Assembly: GCA_910579305.1 (NCBI GenBank)
Contig: CAJTTA010000007.1
Location: 8,067-72,066, forward strand
DNA length: 64,000 nt
Reading direction: 5' to 3'
DNA from: an uncultured Muribaculaceae bacterium
Lineage (GTDB): Bacteria; Bacteroidota; Bacteroidia; Bacteroidales; Muribaculaceae
In this document: positions 1-8,904 of the stretch, one piece after another
Layout of the letters: every line of letters begins with the position of its first letter
Numbering within the stretch: position 1 is the first letter of the stretch
Position numbers and translations under genes: made by a program
Notes under the pieces: generated by a model
Seen by the model: the letters and a program-made list of their open reading frames with translations, nothing else
What the model was told of the DNA's origin: nothing
Database searches by the model: none

Positions 1-374
1 TCTCTTCCGTTGAGCAGCGAGTCGCTGATATTCACACCCGGGGTGACAAGCTCGGTTATGTCGCGCTTCACGAGTTTCTTCGTGAGCTTGGGGTCTTCAA
101 GCTGTTCGCATATTGCCACGCGCTTGCCGGCTCTCACCAGCTTAGGCAGATACGTGTCGAGCGCATGGTGCGGGAATCCGGCAAGCTCTACATGCATTGC
201 TTTGCCGTTGGCTCTGCGAGTGAGCGTAATGCCGAGGATCTCGCTTGCCGTGACGGCATCTTCGGCAAATGTCTCATAGAAGTCTCCCACTCTGAAGAGC
301 AATATGGCGTCGGGATGCTTGCGTTTCATCTCGATATATTGTTTCATCAATGGGGTTTCAGCGATTTTAGCCAT
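1..374 (-). CDS. mutS: DNA mismatch repair protein MutS (N-terminal fragment, runs off the window)
   Basis: Translating the minus strand from the ATG at 374 gives an open frame of 124 codons to the left edge. It begins [20 protein letters not shown] and carries the mismatch-binding Phe-x-Glu motif as GDFYETF at about residues 30-36, followed by the conserved [13 protein letters not shown] and [10 protein letters not shown] stretches of MutS domain I. MutS is the ATPase that recognises mispaired bases and recruits MutL. The connector, lever, clamp and ATPase domains lie outside the window. Another ATG four bases upstream is out of frame and meets a stop after three codons, so 374 is the start. 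The gene follows the cytoskeletal-type operon after a 62-base gap. Confidence 0.93.
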   Translation of the reverse strand, partial: MAKIAETPLMKQYIEMKRKHPDAILLFRVGDFYETFAEDAVTASEILGITLTRRANGKAMHVELAGFPHHALDTYLPKLVRAGKRVAICEQLEDPKLTKKLVKRDITELVTPGVNISDSLLNGR

Positions 375-436
375 GCATGTGAGTGTTTGTCAGCTTATTA
401 TCCGGTGTCGTATTATATAGTAATGCAAATGTTTCC

Positions 437-1696
437 TCAACGCGAGTAACGTATCTGAGCCTTGCGAGTGACGCGCCAGCGACCCTGATCGAATACCGCA
501 GTGCCGGCCGCTTCATTGATTATCACAGAGGCACCCTGCGAAAGTTGAAGATTGCGTCCCGTGCAGGCATTTTCAAGGTAATCGGTGGGCATCATGAGGG
601 CCAGCTCAAATACGGCAGGGTCTTCGATTACCTGATATGTGCCTGACACGCCGTCGGTCGTTACGAGCTTGAAGATGGAGTTGCCCATGTTGTAGGTAGC
701 GTCGGCACGCGTGAACATTCCCTGGGAGTTGGCACGTGCCAGATATATTACTCTCGGCTGGCGTTGACGTGCGGAACCGGGAGTGTATCTCGCATCGTTG
801 CGGCCCGTCTGCTTGCGCAGGCGTTCTACTTCGGCGCGCAGGGCCGCGATTTCCGCGTCACGGTTATCATCGGGTTCCGGTGAGGCATATGATGCGAAAG
901 CGCTTTCATCGCTCTCATCGACAATGCTCACGGGTGTGGATGAGCGTTGAGCCGGCTCCCTGCGGCGGCGCGGGGATTCCTGCGGCTCTTTGTTTTTGCG
1001 CATGACGTTGAGCGCGTATGCCACGAGTCCCACTACGACCAACACGAGAATGGCAAGTACGATGATCGATACGGTGTTGCCGGAGTCATTGCTTTGTCTC
1101 TCCGTATTGGCCGGGCCCTCCGGCCCTGAGGTAATTACAGAGTCGGTCACTATCTCATTGGCCGGAGCGGCAGCCACCACCGCATCGGCATTAGTTCCTT
1201 CTTCGGGCTTTACTTCCTCATCCTTGGGCTGTTCCTCGGGAGCGGGAGCAGCTTCTTCCGGCGCAGGAGCGGGCTCCGCCTTGACCGGTTCGGCTACAGT
1301 CACTTTTATGGCGCTTACTTTGCGGGCTATTTTGCCGCGGCATTCGCTTTTGCCGTCGAAACTTGGAGTCTTGTCCATGAAAGTCACCGTCCAGAAGCGG
1401 TCGAATGTACCCTTGTCCCAAGAAGCATATTCGCTTTCGGGCGGTATGGGGATTGCTTTCAGCCTGGAGAGATTATTCTCCTCTTTCTTGTGGTCTTTTA
1501 TTCTGTGTTCAAGTTCGGCGGTTGTGGAGGGAGTCTTTCCTTCATCGAGATATCCGGATCCGTTGTTCATATATCTGAGACACAGGCTGTAGGCCGCAGA
1601 TCGAGCCTGCTCCATCTGTTGAGGCGTGGCTGCCCGGGCGGCAAAGGAACCTGCGAGTATTATGGCGAGAGAGGGTATGAGGCGTTTCATAAGCAT
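437..1696 (-). CDS. Signal-peptide, single-TM, coiled-coil protein; last gene of the actin/tubulin-like operon
   Basis: No family recognised. In order: a signal peptide (ATG at 1696 or, more typically, 1690; cleavage likely after ARA), a small globular part with two Cys at about residues 39 and 119, a Pro/Glu/Ala-rich linker (about 135-175), one transmembrane helix (about 208-229), a basic juxtamembrane stretch (KNKEPQESPRRRREP), a short coiled coil (DAEIAALRAEVERLRKQ, about 281-297) and a C-terminal domain of about 110 residues. If the signal peptide is cleaved, the linker is extracytoplasmic and the coiled coil and tail are cytoplasmic, a suitable shape for a membrane anchor linking the envelope to cytoplasmic filaments; that role is inference. 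It starts 21 bases after the Hsp70/actin-like gene ends. Confidence 0.75.
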   Translation of the reverse strand: MLMKRLIPSLAIILAGSFAARAATPQQMEQARSAAYSLCLRYMNNGSGYLDEGKTPSTTAELEHRIKDHKKEENNLSRLKAIPIPPESEYASWDKGTFDRFWTVTFMDKTPSFDGKSECRGKIARKVSAIKVTVAEPVKAEPAPAPEEAAPAPEEQPKDEEVKPEEGTNADAVVAAAPANEIVTDSVITSGPEGPANTERQSNDSGNTVSIIVLAILVLVVVGLVAYALNVMRKNKEPQESPRRRREPAQRSSTPVSIVDESDESAFASYASPEPDDNRDAEIAALRAEVERLRKQTGRNDARYTPGSARQRQPRVIYLARANSQGMFTRADATYNMGNSIFKLVTTDGVSGTYQVIEDPAVFELALMMPTDYLENACTGRNLQLSQGASVIINEAAGTAVFDQGRWRVTRKAQIRYSR

Positions 1697-1717
1697 ATTG
1701 TGTAGAGTGTTAAGTTA

Positions 1718-4700
1718 TCAGGAAAAAAGAGGGATGAGAGTATTGCGTATAATGCCGGTTATGGCATAGAAGAATGGCACATCCTCCACACGTTCATCGG
1801 CAGCGTCCTGTTCCGGGAGGAATGCTCGGATTCCTGAGGCGAGATAGTTGGAAATATCGCGGTCAGCCTCGCTGGAGAATCGGTCGAGGGATTCATGGGT
1901 CACTCCGAATTCTTCGCCCCACACTCCGGAGAGCATTTCGGCGAAGAAGGCATTGAAGTGAGTCACAGCTTTTTCTATCTCGGCCCGCTCCTCCATTCTG
2001 CGTATGGAGGAGTAGGTGTAGGCCTCGGTGGAGGTGAGAGTGTATTGCGACTTGTGAGCCATTATGTTGCGAGGTGAGAAGGGGGTGCGGTTTTCTTCTC
2101 CGCGCGAGATGCGGCGTTCAAGTTCAAGACCACCCTTGCAAGTGACCTGCTTGGGATTGGCCCGCTCGATAGCCACTTCAAAAGCCTGTGAGTGAGCGTA
2201 TGTGCAGCCATATACATTCTCGATGACAGCTTGTGTGAACTCTTCTACCAGAGCGTGACGTCCGAGAATGTAGAGTATCTTGGAGCCTGTGCCGGAGAAA
2301 CAGATGCGCCGTGGCAGACCTATTCCCGCGTGCTTCATGAGGCGGGCCACATAGTAGATGAGGGCTGTGTAGAAATACAGGAATACGATTTTCAGACCAT
2401 TGTCGGCGCCGAGCAGCGAGTTATAGCTGTAGGGGCGTCGGTCAAGTTCCGAAAGAGAGCGTATCCCGGGTGCCTGCTCGATTGAGAAGAGGAAAGCGTT
2501 GATGTCTTCGCTGCGGCCCGAGAGGAGTATGTCGGAGAGTATCACATCAAGGTAGCTGAAAGAGGCGTCGCCGGAGAGCAGCTTTGAGAAGTAAGCCACA
2601 TAGCGTGTCAGCATGGGATTATTGGATGCGTCGGCGTGAGAGAAGGCGTCACCGAAAATGGAATTGCCTGCGAAGCGGAACGATGTTATTATCTCGGGAT
2701 GCGAGTGCATGCGCTCATCATCGGCATGATATATCACTATGTCGCTGGATCCGCCACCTATGTCGATGCATGCGTAGTCGGAGCCGTCGGTAGAGGAGTT
2801 ATGATAGAAATATGCCGGAGCCACGCTTTCAGGAAGCACCTGCACGTCAGGATGCGAGGTACTCAGATAGCGTGTGTACAGGTCTTCCCACAGGGAGAGA
2901 TAGCGGTGCTGAAGCGATCGCTTCATGCTCACCGGATAGAAGTAGACCAGGCGGGCACGGGAGGGCGAGCCTGAATGCAGGATTATGCGAGCGCGTATGA
3001 GCAGCATGATCTCTCTCAGGAATTGCTCGGATCCTTCCTGCTCCTCTCCCCACTTGAGCATGGTGGTCACCCGATAGCCGTTGAAAGGCTTTCGCTCGTA
3101 GAGGAAGGGGATGTTGACGCTGCGCAGGGCTTCGGGACGTGCATCGGTTGAGGCATTGCGGGCCAGCGCTGTGCGCAGCGGAAAACCGTAGCCATCATCG
3201 ATGGAGCGGGGAATGAATTCCACGTCAAGCAGCGTGTCGGCCTGGGCAAGAGAGCCTGGAGCCTCCAGAGTGGCCACGAGAGTGGCCTCGCTGCCTTCAC
3301 TGAATGAGAGAGGGCGAGCGGGATTGTCGCCGATGCAGTATTCCACATGGGAATTGGTTGTGCCGAAGTCTACGGCGAATGTAAACTCATCGGCGCCCGG
3401 AGCATAAGCCGGCCAAAGCGGAAGAATCACTCCCGAATAGTGGTGAAGATCACTTCGGTCGCTGTCTATGGAGAGGCGGGCATAGTCCCATGCACTGTTC
3501 ACTTCATAGTACGACGTGCGTGTGACTTTGCTGCGTGTGCGAGTGAAAGGCTCCCGGATGTTGACGGGTTGTCCGCAGTCATCGGCATAGAATGACAGGG
3601 AGGCCGTGAAGTCGGGCATCATTTCAAAGAGGCGCACATTATATATGTCCTGTTCTCCTGTGCGGGCAAACGGGAATATCGCGGCCGATATTCTCACGGA
3701 GGGGATAATGATTCCTTCTCCTGAAGCGAGGGATGCCGGATCTGTGTCGAGAGGCAGGCGACGATATGTGCGTGCAAGCTCCACATAGCTCTTGGCGGTG
3801 GGCAGCCGCAGTATTACGGTTATGCTCTCTGCTTCGTGACGCATTTCCATAGCAGGGCGGCCCGGCACCACATTCGATGCGAGATATGATGCGGGAAAGT
3901 ACCTGAAGAACAGTGGCTTGACAGGCAAAAGACAGCCTGGGATATCTTGTGAGCGCCGGGCAGCAGTGAAGAATTGCGGAGCGATGGGCGTGGAGAGCTC
4001 TATGAGGCAGTCTTCAAGCATGTCGCATGATGTGAGCCAGGGATATTTTATGGATGTGTCGGGGAGGATGCGCTCTTTCGGCTCCAGGCCGCCGGTGTCT
4101 ACTTTTGTCGTGGGATTCCAGTGATGGCTCACGTAGCGGAATTCTTCGGCGCCGGGAGGAGTGAAACCTTCGCGGAGAATGAGCGGAATGAGTTCATCAT
4201 CAGGCTGCTCTATGACAGGCTTGAGCAGGAAGTCACTTTCTTTCGGGCTCTCTATGAGCGCTTCGGCACGACGTGTGAGCAACGGCACTCCGAAGATGCG
4301 CGGCGGATTGCTCACGGCCGGCTCCGCGTAGATGTGCCGGAGGGAATCGGCGAGGGAGTCGGCATTATTATAGCTCAGGGCCGATGGATTTTCCACACGT
4401 GCCAGGATGCGTGAGTGGAGCGCCGGCTTGCGGGTGCGTATAATCTCCAGGTTGGCGAGCAGATATGCGTAGACTCCGCCAAGCCTGCGGCGAGCCTGCG
4501 GATATGCGTTGAACCAGTGGATGAGATATATCACAAATTCCTCATCCCGCTCCCACAGGTGCATGGGGTTGCCGAAGAGCGGGCGTCCCTGCTCCACCAT
4601 TATTTCCGGCATTTCGCCGAGCCCGGGAGCGGCCATGGTGAGAGTGGCCGGAGACGTGGAGCCGATCACGCGTCCTTCACTCATGAGGATGTACCAGTCT

Positions 4701-5128
4701 CCGGCTTCGGCAAAGTTATAGGCACTTTCATCGCTCTCCATGTAAAGAGTAAGGGTAGAGGCGAGAAGGCGATGTGCCGGAGAGCCGGCCATCATGGCCG
4801 CGAGTTCGGTCTTAGGATTCCAGCGCAGAATGCGCAGGTTGCGGGCATGATTTGGCAGATCGAAGATGAGCTGGGCTATGTCGAGAGCGTCGCTCACGAG
4901 CCTGTGGTGCATGATGGCACCGGCCGACATCCCGGTTGAGGCGAGGGTCTCGAAAGCCGTCAGCACGAGATCTACCTGAGCGAAAGGGCTCGGTATGGCT
5001 GTGCGGGGGTGCTCCACGGTGTCGCCGTTGGGGTCGGATATTTTCTGTATGTCATCGCCGGAATAGGGATCTTTGGGAATCCATCCCGTGCCGGTGGTAT
5101 TGTCGCTGTATGAAAGAATTACGCTCAC
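1718..5128 (-). CDS. Large protein with Hsp70/actin-type ATPase core (1136 aa)
   Basis: The first 570 or so residues match nothing I recognise. An actin/Hsp70/sugar-kinase fold then follows: the phosphate-1 loop VDFGTTNSHVEY near residue 585, a phosphate-2-like IDIGGGSSDIVIY near 790, and an adenosine-like ICFSGTGSKILYILG near 945. About 140 C-terminal residues follow. DnaK is about 640 residues, so this is a much larger, differently built protein; no substrate-binding domain of the DnaK type is visible. It resembles the broad class of large actin-fold proteins, such as SrfB-type proteins, in layout only. It lies 20 bases after the tubulin-like gene. ATP binding is well supported; filament formation or membrane remodelling is inference. 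Confidence 0.8.
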   Translation of the reverse strand: MSVILSYSDNTTGTGWIPKDPYSGDDIQKISDPNGDTVEHPRTAIPSPFAQVDLVLTAFETLASTGMSAGAIMHHRLVSDALDIAQLIFDLPNHARNLRILRWNPKTELAAMMAGSPAHRLLASTLTLYMESDESAYNFAEAGDWYILMSEGRVIGSTSPATLTMAAPGLGEMPEIMVEQGRPLFGNPMHLWERDEEFVIYLIHWFNAYPQARRRLGGVYAYLLANLEIIRTRKPALHSRILARVENPSALSYNNADSLADSLRHIYAEPAVSNPPRIFGVPLLTRRAEALIESPKESDFLLKPVIEQPDDELIPLILREGFTPPGAEEFRYVSHHWNPTTKVDTGGLEPKERILPDTSIKYPWLTSCDMLEDCLIELSTPIAPQFFTAARRSQDIPGCLLPVKPLFFRYFPASYLASNVVPGRPAMEMRHEAESITVILRLPTAKSYVELARTYRRLPLDTDPASLASGEGIIIPSVRISAAIFPFARTGEQDIYNVRLFEMMPDFTASLSFYADDCGQPVNIREPFTRTRSKVTRTSYYEVNSAWDYARLSIDSDRSDLHHYSGVILPLWPAYAPGADEFTFAVDFGTTNSHVEYCIGDNPARPLSFSEGSEATLVATLEAPGSLAQADTLLDVEFIPRSIDDGYGFPLRTALARNASTDARPEALRSVNIPFLYERKPFNGYRVTTMLKWGEEQEGSEQFLREIMLLIRARIILHSGSPSRARLVYFYPVSMKRSLQHRYLSLWEDLYTRYLSTSHPDVQVLPESVAPAYFYHNSSTDGSDYACIDIGGGSSDIVIYHADDERMHSHPEIITSFRFAGNSIFGDAFSHADASNNPMLTRYVAYFSKLLSGDASFSYLDVILSDILLSGRSEDINAFLFSIEQAPGIRSLSELDRRPYSYNSLLGADNGLKIVFLYFYTALIYYVARLMKHAGIGLPRRICFSGTGSKILYILGRHALVEEFTQAVIENVYGCTYAHSQAFEVAIERANPKQVTCKGGLELERRISRGEENRTPFSPRNIMAHKSQYTLTSTEAYTYSSIRRMEERAEIEKAVTHFNAFFAEMLSGVWGEEFGVTHESLDRFSSEADRDISNYLASGIRAFLPEQDAADERVEDVPFFYAITGIIRNTLIPLFS

Positions 5129-5148
5129 TTGGTGCAGGAGTTAATAGG

Positions 5149-6660
5149 TTAGTACAAACCGGGAAAACGCTCCTTGATGATTTCTGTGGCGGCCAGGTGG
5201 AATATGTGCAGGAGCTTGGCCGGCAAGCGGTCGGCCGAGTATTTTCCGTTGAATTTCTTGCTCACAGAGTTTATACGGGCGAAAATATCATCGTAGCTTA
5301 TGCGTGCATTGCTGAAGAATCCTTTCTTTGCCGGAATGCCGGTGAGGATATTTTCAAGATGCCCTGTGTTGTCGAGATCAAAGAAAGTGACGTGCCTGTG
5401 GTTTGCGTCCATTTCTTCAAGCCAGTCCCAGTATTTTGGCAGGAAATTATGAGATAGGGTTATATAGAAGTCGGTGGAAAGGAATTCTATGCCGAGCGAG
5501 GGAGAATCCTTGGTGAATCCGCGTCCTATGCAGTCCTTGAGCTTATGGTCGAGGAAAAGGGAAAGCAGGTGCAGTCGCAGCAATGGGGCGGCAATGGAAG
5601 AGCGGGTGGCGGGATCGAGCGTCATGAAGTCGATTTCGCCGGAATCTTTCTCGATTCCGAATTCAAATGCCCGTGTGTCGCGCCCTATGTCGGTCTGTGG
5701 AATTGAGATGAAATGCAGAGGAGCGAGAGCGCCTATGAGCTCTATGAGATGGGCTGCGTTCTGCTGTCCCCCTTCGCCGGGATCGTTGACATATGGCGAT
5801 GATGTGGCTTTGTCGCCGAGGTAATATATCGCGTCGACTTGTCGGCCTGCATCCGGGGCTGTAAGGCTTTTTGAGTAGTAATGTAGGGCGGAACGAGTCT
5901 TGAGCAGGAAATCGGCTTTGTTGATGGGAGAAGTGCGGGAATGCTCTATGTTGAAGTATGGCAGCAGCGTCAGAGCTCCAATGGGAGCTGTGCGCATGAA
6001 TCCTCGGGAGGCGAGGGTGGAGTCGGCAGCAGCGCGGATGTTTTTGACCATTATGGGGAATCCTGCCGCGCCTGTTCCTCCGAAGATGCTGGAAATGAAG
6101 AAGACACGGTCGCCCTCTCCAAGCAGATTGCCGAATGTGCGGAACTCATCGGAGTCTTTGAATCTGTTTAGAGCCACGGAGCCTATGTTGGGGCTTCCCA
6201 CGAAGCCTATGTGCATCGATGTGTGCAGTTGCGCTCCGCTGAAAAGCATCTGCATCAGAGCCTGATTGCTCTCGTCCAGGTCGTTGTATTCTATGAATTC
6301 CCGGAAACGCATGCGCTCCACAGCCGTCATATTGTAGAGAAACGAGTCGCGCATACCTCCGCTACCTTCCGGCATAAGAGATGCAAGGGTGGAGATGCGG
6401 GTGGAGAAGAAACCCTCGGCGTTGCGGGAGCTTCCATGCAGAGTGTTATGGATTTTTCTATAGGCTTCCAGTAGCTCCACCGTGCGCTTTACGTCACGGC
6501 CGGCCTGGTGGGGATCGACAATTACGGGGACTATTTCAAGCTCGGCAAAGGGCTTGCCGGTTGCCGGATCAATAGGCTTCACCCCGGCAGCGCAGAGCAT
6601 TGTCAGTGATTTAAGCACACGGGAGCCGGAACCCCCTATTGCAAATATAAACAGGCGCAT
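5149..6660 (-). CDS. Tubulin/FtsZ-like GTPase (Tubulin_2-type)
   Basis: The N-terminus MRLFIFAIGGSGSRVLKSL has the beta-strand/glycine-loop/helix layout of the tubulin-FtsZ T1 loop, and IFGGTGAAGFPIMVKNIR near residue 200 matches the family signature loop T4 (GGGTGxG). A conserved VIVDPHQAGRD segment lies where T3 is expected. At 503 residues it is longer than FtsZ and has no FtsZ C-terminal peptide, so it is a divergent paralogue and not the division protein. I did not see a clear T7 loop (NxDxxD), so polymer-coupled hydrolysis is uncertain. The frame extends to a TTG at 6666, but ATG at 6660 gives the natural start. It sits 10 bases after the membrane-protein gene and 20 before the actin-like gene. 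Confidence 0.8.
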   Translation of the reverse strand: MRLFIFAIGGSGSRVLKSLTMLCAAGVKPIDPATGKPFAELEIVPVIVDPHQAGRDVKRTVELLEAYRKIHNTLHGSSRNAEGFFSTRISTLASLMPEGSGGMRDSFLYNMTAVERMRFREFIEYNDLDESNQALMQMLFSGAQLHTSMHIGFVGSPNIGSVALNRFKDSDEFRTFGNLLGEGDRVFFISSIFGGTGAAGFPIMVKNIRAAADSTLASRGFMRTAPIGALTLLPYFNIEHSRTSPINKADFLLKTRSALHYYSKSLTAPDAGRQVDAIYYLGDKATSSPYVNDPGEGGQQNAAHLIELIGALAPLHFISIPQTDIGRDTRAFEFGIEKDSGEIDFMTLDPATRSSIAAPLLRLHLLSLFLDHKLKDCIGRGFTKDSPSLGIEFLSTDFYITLSHNFLPKYWDWLEEMDANHRHVTFFDLDNTGHLENILTGIPAKKGFFSNARISYDDIFARINSVSKKFNGKYSADRLPAKLLHIFHLAATEIIKERFPGLY

Positions 6661-6670
6661 TGTCAATGAT

Positions 6671-7159
6671 TTATTGAGGGAAAGGAGTGTGGCGGCAATT
6701 TGAGCTCCACCAACGTATGCCGAATGACGCTGTGGTAAATATAATGAAGGAGAAGAGAGCTACCCATCCGGCCAAAGCTTCATTGAGCGGGGCATAGAAG
6801 TCGCTCAGCCCGGGCTGGAAATCTTCCATCCTGACTACGAGTAGCCTTATTGCTCCCCATGCAGAGAGAAGCGTGCTGATAGCACTGATTATAAGCCAGT
6901 TCCACCATCGGTCAAAATGCACGGAGTTGATGATGTAGTAGAAAAGGCCGGCCATGATCCAGGGTATGGCAGTGATCAGTATGGAAAGGCGTAGAGTCCA
7001 GCCTTGCGATCGCAAGTCTTCCCGGAATAGATCCTGAGTGCCTCCAGCATCCGGCACACCCAGATAGAGAGACGGGTAGATCTGACCGCCGAGTATGATG
7101 AAAAGCAGACTCAGCAGCAAGGAGCCTATGAGCAGAGCATATTTGATTTCTTGTCGCAT
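6671..7159 (-). CDS. Four-helix integral membrane protein
   Basis: No family recognised. The 162-residue protein has four hydrophobic helices at about residues 7-25, 55-77, 85-108 and 130-150. A polar loop after helix 1 contains LGVPDAGGTQDLF, and a short Cys-containing tail follows helix 4. It lies 9 bases after the vWA-like lipoprotein gene and 10 before the tubulin-like gene, so it is almost certainly co-transcribed. It could be a membrane receptor or platform for the cytoplasmic partners; that is inference from context. Confidence 0.75.
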   Translation of the reverse strand: MRQEIKYALLIGSLLLSLLFIILGGQIYPSLYLGVPDAGGTQDLFREDLRSQGWTLRLSILITAIPWIMAGLFYYIINSVHFDRWWNWLIISAISTLLSAWGAIRLLVVRMEDFQPGLSDFYAPLNEALAGWVALFSFIIFTTASFGIRWWSSNCRHTPFPQ

Positions 7160-7168
7160 ACGGGCTTT

Positions 7169-8722
7169 TTATTTCTCAAATTTTATGGTAAATGAGGTGA
7201 AAGCAGGGGTTTCGGCTGTGCCGTAATAAGCATTGTATACACCCTGGAGGAAGGGTAATAGTCCGAAGGTGGTGTGACTGAAAGAGTATTTGTGCGGATC
7301 CACATCGGATGCGGCATTGCAATCCTTGATCCATGCCGGCAGTCGGTTTAGCAACTTTATGGAGATACTCTCGGGGAGCACTTTGCCGGTGAGCTGTATC
7401 GTGAAGAGGTGGGTGGCACGATTAAGGTAGCGCTTGTTGCGGGGATCGACCATGTCGGGTGACACGGCTTTGATTCCCTTGATGGTGGCCGGAGTATCGC
7501 TGACGGTCATATAATTGGCAGGGTCGAGCAGATAGGCTGTGTCAGCCGGTATGCCTGAGAGGTCGGCGGCTACGGTGAAGGATAGAGTGCCGTCTGATGC
7601 CGGGCTTGCCCCTTTGAGCGCATGCGAACCCTGTTCCGCACTGCCTCCGGCCAATGAGTATGCACCCTCGCTGCTGTTTTGGCGAGGCATGACTGACCAC
7701 CATTGAAGCGGGATGGGCCGTCGGTTAAAGAAGTATTCCGCTTCGAATCCCGGGAGCGACTTGAAGTCGGTGAAGGAGGAGTATTGCGCAGAGGAGCGGA
7801 GTCGTGATAAGGCGGCGGCGCTTCCGGTGATCACCATGTAGTAGGGGCGGCGTCCTGAGTAATTGAAAGCCCGGTTTGCGCCGAAGGGATAATAGGCGCC
7901 TTTGAAATCGGCCGACAGGCGCACGATAATCATGCTCTTGTCAAGGTGGTTCTTGAAGAGAGAGGCGGCCAGAGCGCTTTCTTCATTAAATATCTTATCG
8001 CTTGTGGTGCCTGCTGTGCCCTTGGGTGAATATATAAGATCCGTGACAAGGACGGTGATTCGCTCCGGCGCTGTATCGGTCAGCGATTTTGTGAAGATTT
8101 TTGCAAAGTCGGTGTAGGCCGGATTGCCTATGGCGGCAGTGGATGTGAAGATGTCCTTATCCTGGATGAATGATTCGAATGTGCCGGGATAAGGGTAAAG
8201 GTCATCGTTTACAATGAGTATCGCGCCCTTGCCTGTCTCGGCATGAGGAAAGCGGGTGACGATCTCGCTAAGAGCGCGCTTGAAGTCGCCGGATCCTGAG
8301 CGTGAGTCATATCCGTTCATGGAGCCGCTGCGCTCAAGCATGAGCCTGAGGCGCAAGTCTCCTTTAAGCACACCTCCATAGGCCCGCAGATCCCAGTCAG
8401 CCGGAGAGTCGGAGCGAGACAAGGCCCTGTCGACGGCTTCCTGAAGCCTGTCGAGGTCAATATATCCGTCCTCGTCAAGGAAATTGCGGTATTTACCGGG
8501 AGAAGCGAGAATGAAGCCGGTGAGCTCATTGAACGTGTTCTCATTCCTCGCCTCGGGGTCGGACGCAGCTTTGTTGATCAATGCCTGTACAGGATCGGTC
8601 TCAGAACTGCAGCCACACATGATTGTGCCCGCAACTGAGACTACCGCAATAATCAAGATAAATAAGCCGGCCTTGGCCCACGCGCGAGATATCAAATCGG
8701 TATGAAGAAGAGAATTGCGCAT
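7169..8722 (-). CDS. vWA-like domain lipoprotein, first gene of the actin/tubulin-like operon
   Basis: The frame is open to an ATG at 8773, but a well-formed promoter at 8732-8762 lies inside that extension, so ATG 8722 (MRNSLLHTD) is the likely start, with a very short leader. The product of 517 residues has an N-terminal hydrophobic segment ending VAGTIMCGCSS, a plausible lipobox. A von Willebrand A-like fold follows: LMLERSGSMNGY resembles the MIDAS DxSxS motif with Glu for Asp, and ITVLVTDLIYS resembles the later T-D motif. The C-terminal half looks like beta-rich domains ending FTSFTIKFEK. Known vWA proteins mediate metal-dependent protein contacts; here the partner is unknown. Four genes follow with gaps of 9 to 21 bases. 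Confidence 0.75.
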   Translation of the reverse strand: MRNSLLHTDLISRAWAKAGLFILIIAVVSVAGTIMCGCSSETDPVQALINKAASDPEARNENTFNELTGFILASPGKYRNFLDEDGYIDLDRLQEAVDRALSRSDSPADWDLRAYGGVLKGDLRLRLMLERSGSMNGYDSRSGSGDFKRALSEIVTRFPHAETGKGAILIVNDDLYPYPGTFESFIQDKDIFTSTAAIGNPAYTDFAKIFTKSLTDTAPERITVLVTDLIYSPKGTAGTTSDKIFNEESALAASLFKNHLDKSMIIVRLSADFKGAYYPFGANRAFNYSGRRPYYMVITGSAAALSRLRSSAQYSSFTDFKSLPGFEAEYFFNRRPIPLQWWSVMPRQNSSEGAYSLAGGSAEQGSHALKGASPASDGTLSFTVAADLSGIPADTAYLLDPANYMTVSDTPATIKGIKAVSPDMVDPRNKRYLNRATHLFTIQLTGKVLPESISIKLLNRLPAWIKDCNAASDVDPHKYSFSHTTFGLLPFLQGVYNAYYGTAETPAFTSFTIKFEK

Positions 8723-8731
8723 AGATAAGCG

Positions 8732-8762
8732 CAAAATTACGAAAAAATCACGAATACACCAA
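8732..8762 (-). promoter_or_regulatory. Bacteroidetes-type promoter for the actin/tubulin-like operon
   Basis: On the minus strand, TTG (8760-8762), a 20-base spacer and TAATTTTG (8732-8739) match the -33 TTTG / -7 TAnnTTTG consensus. Transcription should start near 8725, just before ATG 8722, giving an almost leaderless mRNA and ruling out the longer start at 8773. Confidence 0.6.
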
Positions 8763-8828
8763 TCGCACTCCATTAAAAATTTTGCACATGCTTGTTGTCG
8801 CTATAATATGCAAAAAAATAAAGCGTCT

Positions 8829-8859
8829 TTTGTACAATCGGAAAAATATTGTATCTTTG
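8829..8859 (+). promoter_or_regulatory. Bacteroidetes-type promoter for the acyltransferase at 8905
   Basis: TTTG (8829-8832), 19-base spacer, TATCTTTG (8852-8859). Exact match to both elements; leader about 40 bases. It points away from the promoter at 8732-8762. Confidence 0.7.
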
Positions 8860-8904
8860 TAATATTTTACGAGATAGGTTGTTTCGATTAAACACGTTTA
8901 AAAT

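Noticed and set aside
990..1592. 200-codon plus-strand frame opposite the coiled-coil protein gene
   Set aside because: Ser/Ala-rich antisense of the Pro/Glu linker. The minus-strand frame has a signal peptide, TM and operon spacing.
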